This document shows positions 46,209-54,980 of a DNA stretch of 64,000 nucleotides, one piece after another (position 1 is the stretch's first letter; every line of letters starts with the position of its first letter). A program made the translations under genes and the position numbers. The notes beneath the pieces were generated by a model. It searched no databases and had not been told where the DNA came from. It saw only the letters and a program-made list of their open reading frames with translations. The DNA is from Paenibacillus monticola (GTDB lineage Bacteria; Bacillota; Bacilli; Paenibacillales; Paenibacillaceae): NCBI RefSeq assembly GCF_009664975.1, contig NZ_WJXB01000004.1, forward strand, positions 496,001 through 560,000, in the 5' to 3' direction.

Positions 46209-47498
46209 TTGAAGAAGATTGCCGCCGGCTTAGCTGTGTTGTTACTGGCTGTCACTATATTCCAACCCACTGACGGTTATGCCAAGAAGACTAGTGTTAC
46301 TGAGATCGACAAGCAACTGAAGCAGCTGAAGCAAGAAGTACAGGCTGCCAAGGCACAGCAGGAAAAAGCCGCTTCGCGCAATCAGGAAGCACAGCACTAC
46401 AAGAACAAGACCAATCTCAATCTGCAGTATGTACTGGAGCAAGTGGATCTCGTAAAGGGTAAAATGACCGATATTTCCTCCAAAATCGCTAAGACGGAAG
46501 ATTCATTGAACGTTACGGCGACCGAATTGGACGAAGCGGAGGCTCGTGTGGCTTCAAGGGAGAAGCTGCTGGAGTCCCGTGTTCGGCTCATGTATACGGA
46601 TGGGGCAGTCTCTTACCTAGATGTCTTGCTCTCATCGACGAGCTTTTCCGACTTTCTGGATCGAGCGGACTCCCTGAAGATGATTGTGGATCAGGATCAG
46701 GATCTGTTAGTGCAGCATAAACAGGACAAGCAGACCGTTGTTGTCAAGAAGCAGCAGCTTGAAGGGCAATATGCGCAAGCTAAACAGCTGTATACAGACT
46801 TGGAATCCCAGCGCAGCATGCTGAAGGAGAAGGAAGACGAGAAGCAGGAGCTTATCGCTTACTATGACAAGGAAATTCAGGAGTCTGATGAAGTCAGCGA
46901 AGAGCAGAATGCCAAGCTGGTAGAGCTTGCGAGCAATCGTTCTGCCCTGGAGCAGCAAAAGGATAAGATAAAGGCTGAGGAAGCGGCCCGCAAAGCAGCG
47001 GCGGTCAAAGCGGCTGCGGCCAAAGCAGAAGCGGCCCGCAAAGCTAAAGCGAATTCTTCCAGTAGTGGAAGCAGCGGTTTCAGTTCAGCCTATGAAGGTG
47101 GAGATGGACCTTTCCTGCTTCCGGTAGGGTCTGTGCGAATTTCGTCAGGCTACGGCAAACGGACACATCCAGTTACGGGTGAGGTAGGCAAGATGCATAC
47201 CGGAGTTGACTTTGCAGTTTCACAAGGAACCAATATTCATGCGGCTGATGCCGGAACGGTGATTGTGGCTGAATGGTGGAGCGGTTACGGATATTGTGTG
47301 ATTATTGACCATGGCGGAGGCATGTGGACGCTGTATGGACATATCCGCGAGGGCGGCATTAAGGTTAAGGTAGGCGATCACGTTGATCGCGGTCAGACGA
47401 TTGCCGAATCGGGTGCGACAGGTCGTGTAACCGGCCCGCATCTTCATTTCGAAGTGCGGATTGACGGTCAACCGGTTAATCCTATGCCTTATCTCTAA
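46209..47498 (+). CDS. Coiled-coil M23 peptidase, EnvC/CwlO-like, probable FtsEX partner
   Basis: Exported 429-residue protein. Signal peptide KKIAAGLAVLLLAVTIFQPT. Residues about 30-270 are two long coiled-coil stretches rich in Lys, Gln and Ala, separated by the RMMYTDGAVSYLDVLLSS-like EnvC hinge (here RLMYTDGAVSYLDVLLSSTS). Residues about 300-428 are a LytM/M23 Zn endopeptidase with both Zn motifs: HTGVDFAV and HLHFEVRIDG. An intact active site means it can cut peptidoglycan itself. Starts with TTG after GGGGAG. Lies 54 bases after ftsX. Confidence 0.9.
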   Translation: MKKIAAGLAVLLLAVTIFQPTDGYAKKTSVTEIDKQLKQLKQEVQAAKAQQEKAASRNQEAQHYKNKTNLNLQYVLEQVDLVKGKMTDISSKIAKTEDSLNVTATELDEAEARVASREKLLESRVRLMYTDGAVSYLDVLLSSTSFSDFLDRADSLKMIVDQDQDLLVQHKQDKQTVVVKKQQLEGQYAQAKQLYTDLESQRSMLKEKEDEKQELIAYYDKEIQESDEVSEEQNAKLVELASNRSALEQQKDKIKAEEAARKAAAVKAAAAKAEAARKAKANSSSSGSSGFSSAYEGGDGPFLLPVGSVRISSGYGKRTHPVTGEVGKMHTGVDFAVSQGTNIHAADAGTVIVAEWWSGYGYCVIIDHGGGMWTLYGHIREGGIKVKVGDHVDRGQTIAESGATGRVTGPHLHFEVRIDGQPVNPMPYL

Positions 47499-47582
47499 TT
47501 TAAAGCGTGCATAAATATTAATTGAACTCGCGGCATATACTGGAAGAGATACCGTCCCATCGAAGGATGGGTTTGGGTTGTT

Positions 47583-49085
47583 ATGGTCAAGATGGACAAG
47601 AGGGGACGGTGGAACATTATGTTAAAAAAAAGCACAGCGGCGTTTATGATCATCGCTGCCTTGCTGTGCGGCAGCTTATTGACCCTGAGCGTGACTGGTT
47701 ACAGTCATGTATTCGGACAAGCCGCAGGTGAAGGGATCACATCGGTTTTGCAGGCGACTGGACTGCAGGCTAAGGAATCCAAGAAGCTCGGAACCGCTCT
47801 GGATCTGATTGAGAGCAATTATTATGAGACTGTAGATCGGGACAAGCTGATAGATGGTGCTGTCAATGGGATGATGGAAGCATTGGGCGATCCCTATTCC
47901 AACTATATGGGTAAGGAAACGGCAGCACAGTTTGAGGAAAGTATTGAAGGTTCCTTTACAGGGATAGGCGCGGAAGTCTCCTCGGATAACGGCAAGGTAG
48001 TTGTGGTTTCGCCGATTAAGGGCTCCCCGGCTGAGACCTCCGGGATTCAGGCCAAAGATGTAATTCTGTCTGTTAATGGAGAATCGCTTGAAGGCATGGA
48101 GCTAAATGCTGCAGTGGCCAAGATACGTGGTCCTAAAGGCAGCAAGGCGACCTTGAAGGTACAACGAGCTGGCTCTACAGAGCCGCTGGAATTTGTGATT
48201 ACCCGGGATGACGTGAAGCTGGAAACCGTGTATGCCACTATGGAGAAGGATGGGGTAGGCGTAATCGAGGTCACCCAATTCTCACTGAACACCGCGGAGC
48301 GTTTCAAGGAAGAGCTAGGCAAACTGGAGAAGAAGGGCATGAAGGGCCTTGTCATCGATGTTCGTAATGACCCGGGTGGTGTTCTTCCAATTGTCATTCA
48401 GATGGCAGAAGAGTTCGTACCGTCAGGCAAAACAATCGTGCAGGTAGAGTATAAGACCAAAGAGCGTGAGGTTAGTAAATCCAAGGGCTCAAGCAAAGCT
48501 TATCCAGTTGTTGTCCTAATGAATAAGGGTAGCGCAAGCGCTTCGGAGATACTGGCAGGAGCATTGCAGCAATCAGCCGGAGCCAAGCTGATCGGGGATA
48601 ATTCCTTCGGCAAAGGCACCGTGCAGACCAGCTTTGACAAGCAGCTGCAGGACGGCAGCTTACTGAAGATTACCATTGCCAAATGGTTAACACCTGATGG
48701 TACGTGGATTCACGGCAAAGGGATTAAACCCGATATTGCCGTTGCACAGCCGGATTACTTCTCAGTAGCACCGATTAACAAAACTGCAATTCTGCAATAT
48801 AACATGAATAGTGCAGATGTGAAGAGTGCCCAAACGATGCTGGATGGTTTGGGGTATAAGCCAGGGCGTAAAGATGGCTACTTCGACGTGGGTACGAAGA
48901 ATTCAGTTAAGAAATTCCAAAGTACAGCGAAGCTGAAAGTCACGGGTATTATTGACGCGAAAACAGCGGAGGCACTTGAACTTTCATTGATCAAGGTCAT
49001 TCAGGACCCTGTCAATGACAACCAGCGGAATAAGGGAATTGCAGAGATTCAGAAGGAAATCAAGGCGGCAGCGTCGAAAAAGTAA
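47583..49085 (+). CDS. ctpB: Carboxyl-terminal processing protease, CtpB-like
   Basis: S41 serine protease. N-terminal membrane anchor (AAFMIIAALLCGSLLTLSVT), PDZ domain near residues 115-195 (GIGAEVSSDNGKVVVVSPIK, AKDVILSVNGESLEGME), S41 core with catalytic Ser in NKGSASASEILAGAL and Lys in SFGKGTVQTSF, and a C-terminal peptidoglycan-binding domain (VKSAQTMLDGLGYKPGRKDG). B. subtilis CtpB cleaves SpoIVFA during sporulation and lies at the same place (yvjB). Start: ATG at 47583; ATGs at 47592 and 47619 also fit. Confidence 0.92.
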   Translation: MVKMDKRGRWNIMLKKSTAAFMIIAALLCGSLLTLSVTGYSHVFGQAAGEGITSVLQATGLQAKESKKLGTALDLIESNYYETVDRDKLIDGAVNGMMEALGDPYSNYMGKETAAQFEESIEGSFTGIGAEVSSDNGKVVVVSPIKGSPAETSGIQAKDVILSVNGESLEGMELNAAVAKIRGPKGSKATLKVQRAGSTEPLEFVITRDDVKLETVYATMEKDGVGVIEVTQFSLNTAERFKEELGKLEKKGMKGLVIDVRNDPGGVLPIVIQMAEEFVPSGKTIVQVEYKTKEREVSKSKGSSKAYPVVVLMNKGSASASEILAGALQQSAGAKLIGDNSFGKGTVQTSFDKQLQDGSLLKITIAKWLTPDGTWIHGKGIKPDIAVAQPDYFSVAPINKTAILQYNMNSADVKSAQTMLDGLGYKPGRKDGYFDVGTKNSVKKFQSTAKLKVTGIIDAKTAEALELSLIKVIQDPVNDNQRNKGIAEIQKEIKAAASKK

Positions 49086-49111
49086 GAAGGCTGAGTTCAG
49101 CCTTCTTTTTT
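49084..49111 (+). terminator. Terminator after ctpB
   Basis: GAAGGCTGA/TCAGCCTTC with a two-base loop, then TTTTTT. Confidence 0.85.
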
Positions 49112-49186
49112 CTTTACTGGAAAATGAGTAACACTAGCAGCTTTATATTTCTGTGGTCCACTTATTGATTTCATAGGCTAAGGAGT

Positions 49187-50512
49187 GTGACGAAAGGTTT
49201 GAATGGGATAACCGAACTGTTGGGAAGCTTGGGTAATGCGCTTTTACATTTGCTTATTCAGCCTTATTACTATATTGCTCTTGTATTCATAGCACTGTAT
49301 TACCGCCGGCAGGTAGCATTGGAACGAAAGTTAATTCATGTGAAGCTGCATAGCTGGGCTCAGGAGACGTGGCGAACGGTCTGGAGTGGTCTCGTTATGG
49401 GGCTTGTGGTTTCAATCGCTGCTGTCCTGTTAGGGATATCTTTATCCGGCACTGCTGTAGCCTGCATTTGGGTAGTCAGTTTACTGCTGCTGCTGGTACG
49501 AGTGCGCTATTTATGTTTTGCCTATTCTATAGGTTTGCTTGGTATCATTCAATTTGTACTCTCTTTTTTTCCAGATGCGTTGCAGAGTGGTGAAATAGGT
49601 ACTATTGCTGTTGCGCTACGTGAGATGGATATCCCGGCACTGCTAGTGCTGGCAGCCTTGCTGCACATGGCCGAAGCCTTGCTGGCCCGTTGGCAGGGGG
49701 CTAGACTCGCCACGCCACTGTTTCTGAAGGGCAAGCGCGGCAAGGTCGTCGGCGGCTATCAGCTGCAGGCCTTCTGGCCGCTGCCGTTGTTCCTCCTGGT
49801 TCCCGCGGGAGCCGGAACCGAGGCTTTGCCATGGCAGACGCTGCTCGGCGGCGGGCTTGGCATCGTATCCCTGCCCGTCATCATCGGTTTCAGCGAGATG
49901 ACGCAGAGCATGCTGCCAGGGCGCAAGGCGGCCCGTACATCAGGACGACTGCTGCTGTACAGCATCGTCCTGATGGGCTTAAGCCTACTTGCGTTCTGGT
50001 GGAGCCCGCTGACCGTGGTCGCGGCGCTCGCAGCAATTACGCTGCACGAAGGCTTAAGCTGGTACAGCGCTCTGGAGGAGCGCAGTGTCAGCCCCGTCTT
50101 CGTGCATCCGTTGGCCGGCCGCAAAGTGCTGGCCGTGCTGCCGGGCAGTCCCGCGCAGGATATGGGCATCCTGCCAGGCGAGATCCTACTGAAGGTCAAC
50201 GGGGTCCTGTTGACCAATGCCTCGCAGCTGCATGAGGCGCTGCGGATGAACCCGGCGTTCTGCAAGCTGGAGCTGCTGAATGCCGAAGGCGAGAGCAAGT
50301 ACCTGCAGCGGGCTATCTTTGATGGCGATCATCATCAGCTTGGCATCATTCTCGTGCCGGAGCAAGATGGGTATCTTACAGCGGAGACGAAACCCTCAAG
50401 CATCTTCAGCATTGTTATGATGAAGACGGGTACACGCAACCGGAGTCTACCTGTGGGCGAACTCAAACGAACAAAAAGCGCAAAGTCCAAGGCAGATTCA
50501 GCCGAGGTCTGA
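49187..50512 (+). CDS. minJ: MinJ-like division-site topology protein with PDZ domain
   Basis: Polytopic membrane protein of 441 residues: about eight helices in residues 15-300 (YYYIALVFIALYYRRQ, LVMGLVVSIAAVLLGISL, IWVVSLLLLLVRVRYL, LLLYSIVLMGLSLLAFWWS), then a PDZ domain about 310-395 (RKVLAVLPGSPAQDMGILPG, EILLKVNGVLLTNASQLHEA). MinJ links DivIVA to MinD in Bacillus and occupies this position after ctpB (yvjD). The GTG at 49187 abuts AAGGAG closely, so the start is uncertain by a few codons. The middle of the gene is GC-rich with several inverted repeats. Confidence 0.82.
   Translation: MTKGLNGITELLGSLGNALLHLLIQPYYYIALVFIALYYRRQVALERKLIHVKLHSWAQETWRTVWSGLVMGLVVSIAAVLLGISLSGTAVACIWVVSLLLLLVRVRYLCFAYSIGLLGIIQFVLSFFPDALQSGEIGTIAVALREMDIPALLVLAALLHMAEALLARWQGARLATPLFLKGKRGKVVGGYQLQAFWPLPLFLLVPAGAGTEALPWQTLLGGGLGIVSLPVIIGFSEMTQSMLPGRKAARTSGRLLLYSIVLMGLSLLAFWWSPLTVVAALAAITLHEGLSWYSALEERSVSPVFVHPLAGRKVLAVLPGSPAQDMGILPGEILLKVNGVLLTNASQLHEALRMNPAFCKLELLNAEGESKYLQRAIFDGDHHQLGIILVPEQDGYLTAETKPSSIFSIVMMKTGTRNRSLPVGELKRTKSAKSKADSAEV
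49938..49975. repeat. Inverted repeat inside minJ
   Basis: CATCAGGACGA and TCGTCCTGATG, 11 perfect pairs around 16 bases, within the coding sequence. Shorter ones nearby: TCCCGCGGGA at 49801-49810, GCAGGAT/ATCCTGC at 50155-50174, GGTCAAC/GTTGACC at 50194-50215. Confidence 0.7.
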
Positions 50513-50543
50513 CGCGCTAAGATGGATTGGCCTTTTTAACGAT

Positions 50544-50580
50544 AAGCCCGGACTCCTAGACCAGTGGAGTCCGGGCTTTT
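50544..50580. terminator. Terminator between convergent minJ and response-regulator genes
   Basis: AAGCCCGGACTCC pairs perfectly with GGAGTCCGGGCTT, followed by TT on the + strand. It may serve both directions. Confidence 0.8.
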
Positions 50581-50607
50581 ATGTATTTTGAAATGGATCA
50601 AAGTACC

Positions 50608-51264
50608 TTACTCCTGGCGGTTTTTTAAATAAAAAATAGCAATTTGTGTACGATCGCGCAAGCCCAACTTGCTTAAAATATCGGTGATGTAATTTTTGAT
50701 GGTCCCCTCGCTCAGAAACAGCACCGCGGAAATTTCCTTATTAGAATGTCCCTCCGCTATGGAGGCAACAACGGCAATCTCTGCCTTGGTTAACCCGTAG
50801 CTCATAAGCGGCGGATACACTTGCTCGGCTTCAGGACGAGAGACAGGCTGCAGAAAGGTTGCCAGCTTACGGGCAATATCGGGATGGATCAGCATGTTGC
50901 CCTCTTGTACAGTCTTGATGCCTTGTATAATACGGTCAGGTGGAATGTTCTTCAATAAATAGCCGCTGGCTCCGTTTCGCAAGGCTTCAATAATATATTC
51001 ATCATCATCAAAGGTAGTCAGCATCAGTACCGACACCTGGGGGAATGACTTCTTAATGGCTAGGGTGCCTTCTACTCCACCGCAGCCTGGCATGCGAATA
51101 TCCATGAGTATTACATCTACTTCAAGACCCTCCATAAGCAAGGCTAAGGCCTCGTTGCCGTCACTAGCCGTGCCTGCGATTTCAATTTCAGAGTCCAGGC
51201 CCATTAGCACCTTAAGGCTTTCGCGAATAAAAGAATCGTCGTCAACAATTAGAAGCTTGATCAT
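50608..51264 (-). CDS. NarL-type response regulator
   Basis: 218-residue two-component regulator. Receiver domain with LLIVDDDSFIRESL, phospho-Asp in VILMDIRMPG and Lys in GYLLKNI. C-terminal LuxR-type helix-turn-helix: LTKAEIAVVASIAEGHSNKE, LSEGTIKNYITDILSKLGL. The ATG at 51264 starts the canonical MIKLLIVDDD; the longer reading begins with TTG and has no ribosome binding site. Pairs with the kinase 41 bases upstream and resembles the YvfU/LiaR group; probable target is the divergent ABC exporter. Confidence 0.9.
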   Translation of the reverse strand: MIKLLIVDDDSFIRESLKVLMGLDSEIEIAGTASDGNEALALLMEGLEVDVILMDIRMPGCGGVEGTLAIKKSFPQVSVLMLTTFDDDEYIIEALRNGASGYLLKNIPPDRIIQGIKTVQEGNMLIHPDIARKLATFLQPVSRPEAEQVYPPLMSYGLTKAEIAVVASIAEGHSNKEISAVLFLSEGTIKNYITDILSKLGLRDRTQIAIFYLKNRQE

Positions 51265-51305
51265 CAGTTGGTTATACTCCTTTCGTTCCAATTAAACCCT
51301 CTTGA

Positions 51306-52463
51306 TTACATAATTTCTCCCTGCTTATATACCGGCAATCTGGTCACTACTGCGAACTGCGGCACCTGCTGTAGCTCAAGGGTTCCACCGATCAGCCGCG
51401 TTCGTTCTGTCATTCCCTTCAAGCCAGTTCCGCCACTACTCTGCAGTTTATGCAGCGCTTCTCCTGCGGGAAGGACTCCGTTGTTACTAACCTCCATAAT
51501 AATCTCAACTTCACTATAGGTTAGATGAATCCATACTGCTGTAGCTCTTCCGTGACGGAGGCCATTGGTGATGGCTTCCTGGGCATTTTTGAACAGAACA
51601 ACTTGAATACTGGGATACAGGGGATAGGGTATGCCTTGAACAAGGTATGAGGTCTCTATTCCTGTATCGCGGCCAATCTCCTCTAGCAGCCGGTCTAGCG
51701 CATAAGCACCCTCCAATTGCGGGGCGTAGTTGATACGCTTCACAGCTGCACGCATATCGTCCATACTGGCCGACACTTGGTCACGAATCTGGCCCATCAG
51801 CTGCATGCCGGTTTCGGGTGCAGCAGGAAGGGTCTGAATCGCGGCCTCCATCATCATTTTGATGCGGATCAGGCGATGGCCGATATCATCATGCAGCTGG
51901 CGGGAGATCCGCACTCGCTCTTCAGATTGGGCGGCAGTTTCCACTTGGGCGGTGAATTGCTGCAACCGGCTGCGGGCTTCTTCCAGCTCGAAATGTTTTT
52001 TGCGCAGCGCATCATACACTAGCAACGTTTCTGCCCGGCCGCGTCCAGCCTTCCGCAGAAGCTCATTTAGGGAGAGGGTGAGCAGGAAGGTAATATTCAT
52101 GTAGACCCACAGAAGCGGAATGGAATGTTTGAAGGCAAGATTCAACGCAGTCAGGTGAATAATGGTGAACAAGACCGGCACAGAGTACGGTTTCAGCCGG
52201 GAATAACAAAGCAATGCGGAGAGCGCTGGGAAGATCATCAGACTGCCATACTGGTAGCACAACCAAGCGGTGAACAGCATTTCTAAGGCACTAGCCAGCG
52301 CGGATAGCGAATCCGGCAGCTTGGCACCAAGCGTCACCAACAGCATAAGCAATAAAAGGTGCATGGTGAATAATTCGTAATCATCATATTGGTAGACGTA
52401 AATGGTAATAGAAGCAGGAATAATAATGAGTCCGTAACGCAATAGGTTCAGTTCTCTGGTCAC
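51306..52463 (-). CDS. Membrane sensor histidine kinase (HisKA_3)
   Basis: 385 residues. Five or six membrane helices in residues 8-140 (YGLIIIPASITIYVY, LFTMHLLLLMLLVTLGA, YMNITFLLTLSLNELL) with no large outer domain, then a coiled linker and the HisKA_3 motif SRQLHDDIGHRLIRIKMMM (phospho-His). ATPase region: KNAQEAITNGLRHG, GGTGLKGMTERTRLIGG. The 'intramembrane-sensing' look suits YvfT/DesK-like kinases that watch over an adjacent ABC exporter. GTG start with AAAGGATG upstream. Confidence 0.9.
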   Translation of the reverse strand: MTRELNLLRYGLIIIPASITIYVYQYDDYELFTMHLLLLMLLVTLGAKLPDSLSALASALEMLFTAWLCYQYGSLMIFPALSALLCYSRLKPYSVPVLFTIIHLTALNLAFKHSIPLLWVYMNITFLLTLSLNELLRKAGRGRAETLLVYDALRKKHFELEEARSRLQQFTAQVETAAQSEERVRISRQLHDDIGHRLIRIKMMMEAAIQTLPAAPETGMQLMGQIRDQVSASMDDMRAAVKRINYAPQLEGAYALDRLLEEIGRDTGIETSYLVQGIPYPLYPSIQVVLFKNAQEAITNGLRHGRATAVWIHLTYSEVEIIMEVSNNGVLPAGEALHKLQSSGGTGLKGMTERTRLIGGTLELQQVPQFAVVTRLPVYKQGEIM

Positions 52464-52537
52464 GCCGGTTCATCCTTTTTGTCGATATATAAGATAAACG
52501 CGAGATTTCTCAGGTGTCGGTTGTAACTACGAGAAAT

Positions 52538-52663
52538 GTTTGGACTTTCGGCCGCTGTTGTCTCCAGATTTCTTAGATTTTACCGCTTTTTGCGGATGAA
52601 ATCCGGAGACAAAGGCGGTCGCTATCGCTCCTCCAGTTCCAAAATTTCCCTTCGTTACTTCTC
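52538..52663 (-). repeat. Dispersed structured repeat family B, copy 3 (inverted)
   Basis: Reads on the minus strand like the copy at 36.0 kb. Central stem 52599-52610 with 52560-52571 (GTCTCCGGATTT/AAATCTGGAGAC on the minus strand, one G-U), an inner CCGC-AAAAA-GCGG hairpin, and an outer TTTGGA/TCCAAA stem. Confidence 0.82.
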
Positions 52664-52740
52664 CCCTGTTGTTTTTTCCCCAGTTTATCTTATATAGACA
52701 GTTTTCTTAGCCTTTATCTTAGCATATTTACCCGCTGCTT

Positions 52741-52778
52741 CAGGAGATGACTTTAGTCACCTTCAGAAGATGACCTTT
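52741..52778. promoter_or_regulatory. Operator-like palindrome and repeat before the ABC exporter
   Basis: GTCACCTTC (52756-52764), A, GAAGATGAC (52766-52774): nine-base arms with one mismatch. A further direct copy of GAGATGAC lies at 52744-52751. Placement about 80 bases before the exporter fits binding by the adjacent NarL-type regulator. The -35 region below it is weak, as for an activated promoter. Confidence 0.5.
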
Positions 52779-52852
52779 TGTACGTACGGTGGAGCTTCTT
52801 GTGAGCTACAATTTAGAATATAGAAGCACACAGAAGACAGGAGCGAAACAAT

Positions 52853-53788
52853 ATGTCACTTGCGGTATTAACGGATGTAGTGAAACGGTATAATGACAAA
52901 CTAACAGTGGATCATGTGAATGTTACGATTCAGGCTGGTGAGATCTTCGGTCTGTTGGGTCCGAACGGAGCGGGCAAGAGCACTACAATCAGCATGATTT
53001 GCGGCCTGCTTAAGATCGACGGTGGCGACATTAGGATTGACGGCCTGTCGGTATCTGCGAACCCGCTGGAGGTCAAGAAAAGAATTGGCCTGGTCCCCCA
53101 AGAGCTGGCACTGTACGATATGTTGACGGCAGAGGAGAATGCGACTTTTTTCGGGAGGTTATACGGCTTGCGCGGCAAGCTGCTGAAGGAGCGGGTAGCG
53201 GAAGCATTAGCGTTTACAGGTCTCAGTGACCGGGCCAAGGAGAAACCATCGACCTTCTCGGGAGGAATGAAAAGACGGCTGAATATCGCCTGCGCCATTA
53301 TGCATCGCCCCAAGCTGATCATTATGGATGAGCCGACCGTAGGGATTGATCCCCAGTCACGCAATCATATTCTGGATTCGGTTAAGGCACTGAATAAGCT
53401 CGGTTCAACGATCATCTACACAAGTCATTATATGGAGGAGGTCGCAGCCATTTGTGATCGGGTCGCCATTATGGATAAAGGTCATATTATTGCCTGCGGC
53501 ACGGAAAAAGAGTTGCGGGAACGAGTTGCCCAGGAAGAGAAAATCGTGATCAAAGCTGGGCAGATTACTCCTGAGCTAATCCATGAGCTTAAGCTGCATC
53601 CGCGGATCAGTCGGGTAGATGTGAAGGATGGGTTAATAGAGCTTTATCTGCCTTCTTCGCAAGGGGAGCTGCAGGATATTCTCTTTATTTTTGCCAAACA
53701 TGAGGGGATTATTGGTTCCCTGCATATTGAGGAGCCGGATCTGGAGACATTGTTCCTGAGCCTGACCGGACGGACCTTGCGCGATTAA
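52853..53788 (+). CDS. ABC transporter ATP-binding protein
   Basis: ATPase of an ABC-2-type exporter, 311 residues. Walker A LLGPNGAGKSTTISMICG, Q loop LVPQELALY, signature TFSGGMKRRLNIACAIM, Walker B LIIMDEPTVGIDPQSR, switch His in YTSHYMEE. The C-terminal 80 residues are the usual drug/Na-exporter extension. Heads a three-gene operon with two permeases; resembles B. subtilis YvfR. AGGAG ribosome binding site. Confidence 0.93.
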   Translation: MSLAVLTDVVKRYNDKLTVDHVNVTIQAGEIFGLLGPNGAGKSTTISMICGLLKIDGGDIRIDGLSVSANPLEVKKRIGLVPQELALYDMLTAEENATFFGRLYGLRGKLLKERVAEALAFTGLSDRAKEKPSTFSGGMKRRLNIACAIMHRPKLIIMDEPTVGIDPQSRNHILDSVKALNKLGSTIIYTSHYMEEVAAICDRVAIMDKGHIIACGTEKELRERVAQEEKIVIKAGQITPELIHELKLHPRISRVDVKDGLIELYLPSSQGELQDILFIFAKHEGIIGSLHIEEPDLETLFLSLTGRTLRD

Positions 53789-53810
53789 AAGAGGAGGGGG
53801 GAAAGCTCTG

Positions 53811-54980
53811 ATGAATACATGGACAATTATGAGCTATGAGCTGCGCAGGCTGCTTCGGTCACGCTCGATGCTGCTGAATATGTTTCTCCTGCCGTTGGTA
53901 TTAATCTTTCTGCTCGGCTCCTCGCTTTCTGGTGTCATGGGAAACGGTAAGGATTCTACTATTGAGCCAGTAAACGTAGGCATTATCAGCCAATCTGGAG
54001 AGGGACTCGCCAGCTCAGCAATGGTAGCAAGCTTTCTGAAGACACCGGAGATTTCGAAGATTATCGTTCCGCTGGAGGTAGAGAGCCGAAAGACTGTGGA
54101 AAGCGGGCTGCGCAGTGGGAAATATGGCTATGCCGTTGTCATTCCTGCTAACTTCGACAGCGAAGTGCAGAGCGGTGGGGCAGCAAAGCTTGAATATATT
54201 TTGGGCAAAGATCGTACGGACAATATGGTTGTAGGGACCGTATTTGATAATTTTTTGAGCAGTATCAATGCTAAACAGGCTGTGGCGCTGACGCTAGGAC
54301 CGGAAGCTTTAACGGCTGAGGCAACAACTTCTGGAGATCACGCGCTGGTTACACTGGGTAAGCTTAGTGAAGGAGGGATGACGTATACGGCTTCGCAATT
54401 CTATGCGGTCTCGATGATGCTGATGTTTTTGCTGTATAGCGGGCTTACCGTAACTACGTCTCTTTTTAATGAAAAAGAGAACCACACCCTCTTCCGAATC
54501 AACTCGATGCCGGTTACAGGATCACAGCTGTTCATAGGTAAAATGCTGGGGGTAGGCATCGTTTCTATTTTCCAATGTATTGCTATTCTTCTCTTGTCAC
54601 ACTGGTTCTTCGGCGTGGATTGGGGCAATCGTCCAGGTCTGCTGCTGCTGTTCTGTCTGTTAATGATCATAGCATCCATGACGTTATCCATTATTATTTC
54701 TTTGTTTAGTAAGAATTTGGCCGGTGCAAGAAGCCTAATCACAGTAATCACAGTAATCATGACCTTTATTAGTGGGGGGATGGCCCCACTTCCAGAATCG
54801 TGGGTGAACTCTGTCGGCGTCTATACGCTGAACCATTGGGCAATGCAGGCTATTCTAAGGATGATGCTCCATTCTGGACTGTCGCAGATCCTGCCAAATT
54901 TAGCGGTTCTGTCGTTGATCTGTCTTGTACTGTTCAGTGCGGCGGTTATCTCATACCGGAGGGTGGGTTATCATGAATAA
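53811..54980 (+). CDS. ABC-2 type permease, first subunit
   Basis: 389 residues. One helix at the N-terminus (LLNMFLLPLVLIFLLGSSL), an extracellular domain of about 170 residues (EPVNVGIISQSGEGL to SEGGMTYTASQF), then five helices (FYAVSMMLMFLLYSGL, MLGVGIVSIFQCIAILLL, LLLLFCLLMIIASMTLS, ILPNLAVLSLICLVLFS). This is the ABC2_membrane_3 layout. AGGAGGGGGG precedes the ATG. Overlaps the next permease by 8 bases. Confidence 0.9.
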   Translation: MNTWTIMSYELRRLLRSRSMLLNMFLLPLVLIFLLGSSLSGVMGNGKDSTIEPVNVGIISQSGEGLASSAMVASFLKTPEISKIIVPLEVESRKTVESGLRSGKYGYAVVIPANFDSEVQSGGAAKLEYILGKDRTDNMVVGTVFDNFLSSINAKQAVALTLGPEALTAEATTSGDHALVTLGKLSEGGMTYTASQFYAVSMMLMFLLYSGLTVTTSLFNEKENHTLFRINSMPVTGSQLFIGKMLGVGIVSIFQCIAILLLSHWFFGVDWGNRPGLLLLFCLLMIIASMTLSIIISLFSKNLAGARSLITVITVIMTFISGGMAPLPESWVNSVGVYTLNHWAMQAILRMMLHSGLSQILPNLAVLSLICLVLFSAAVISYRRVGYHE

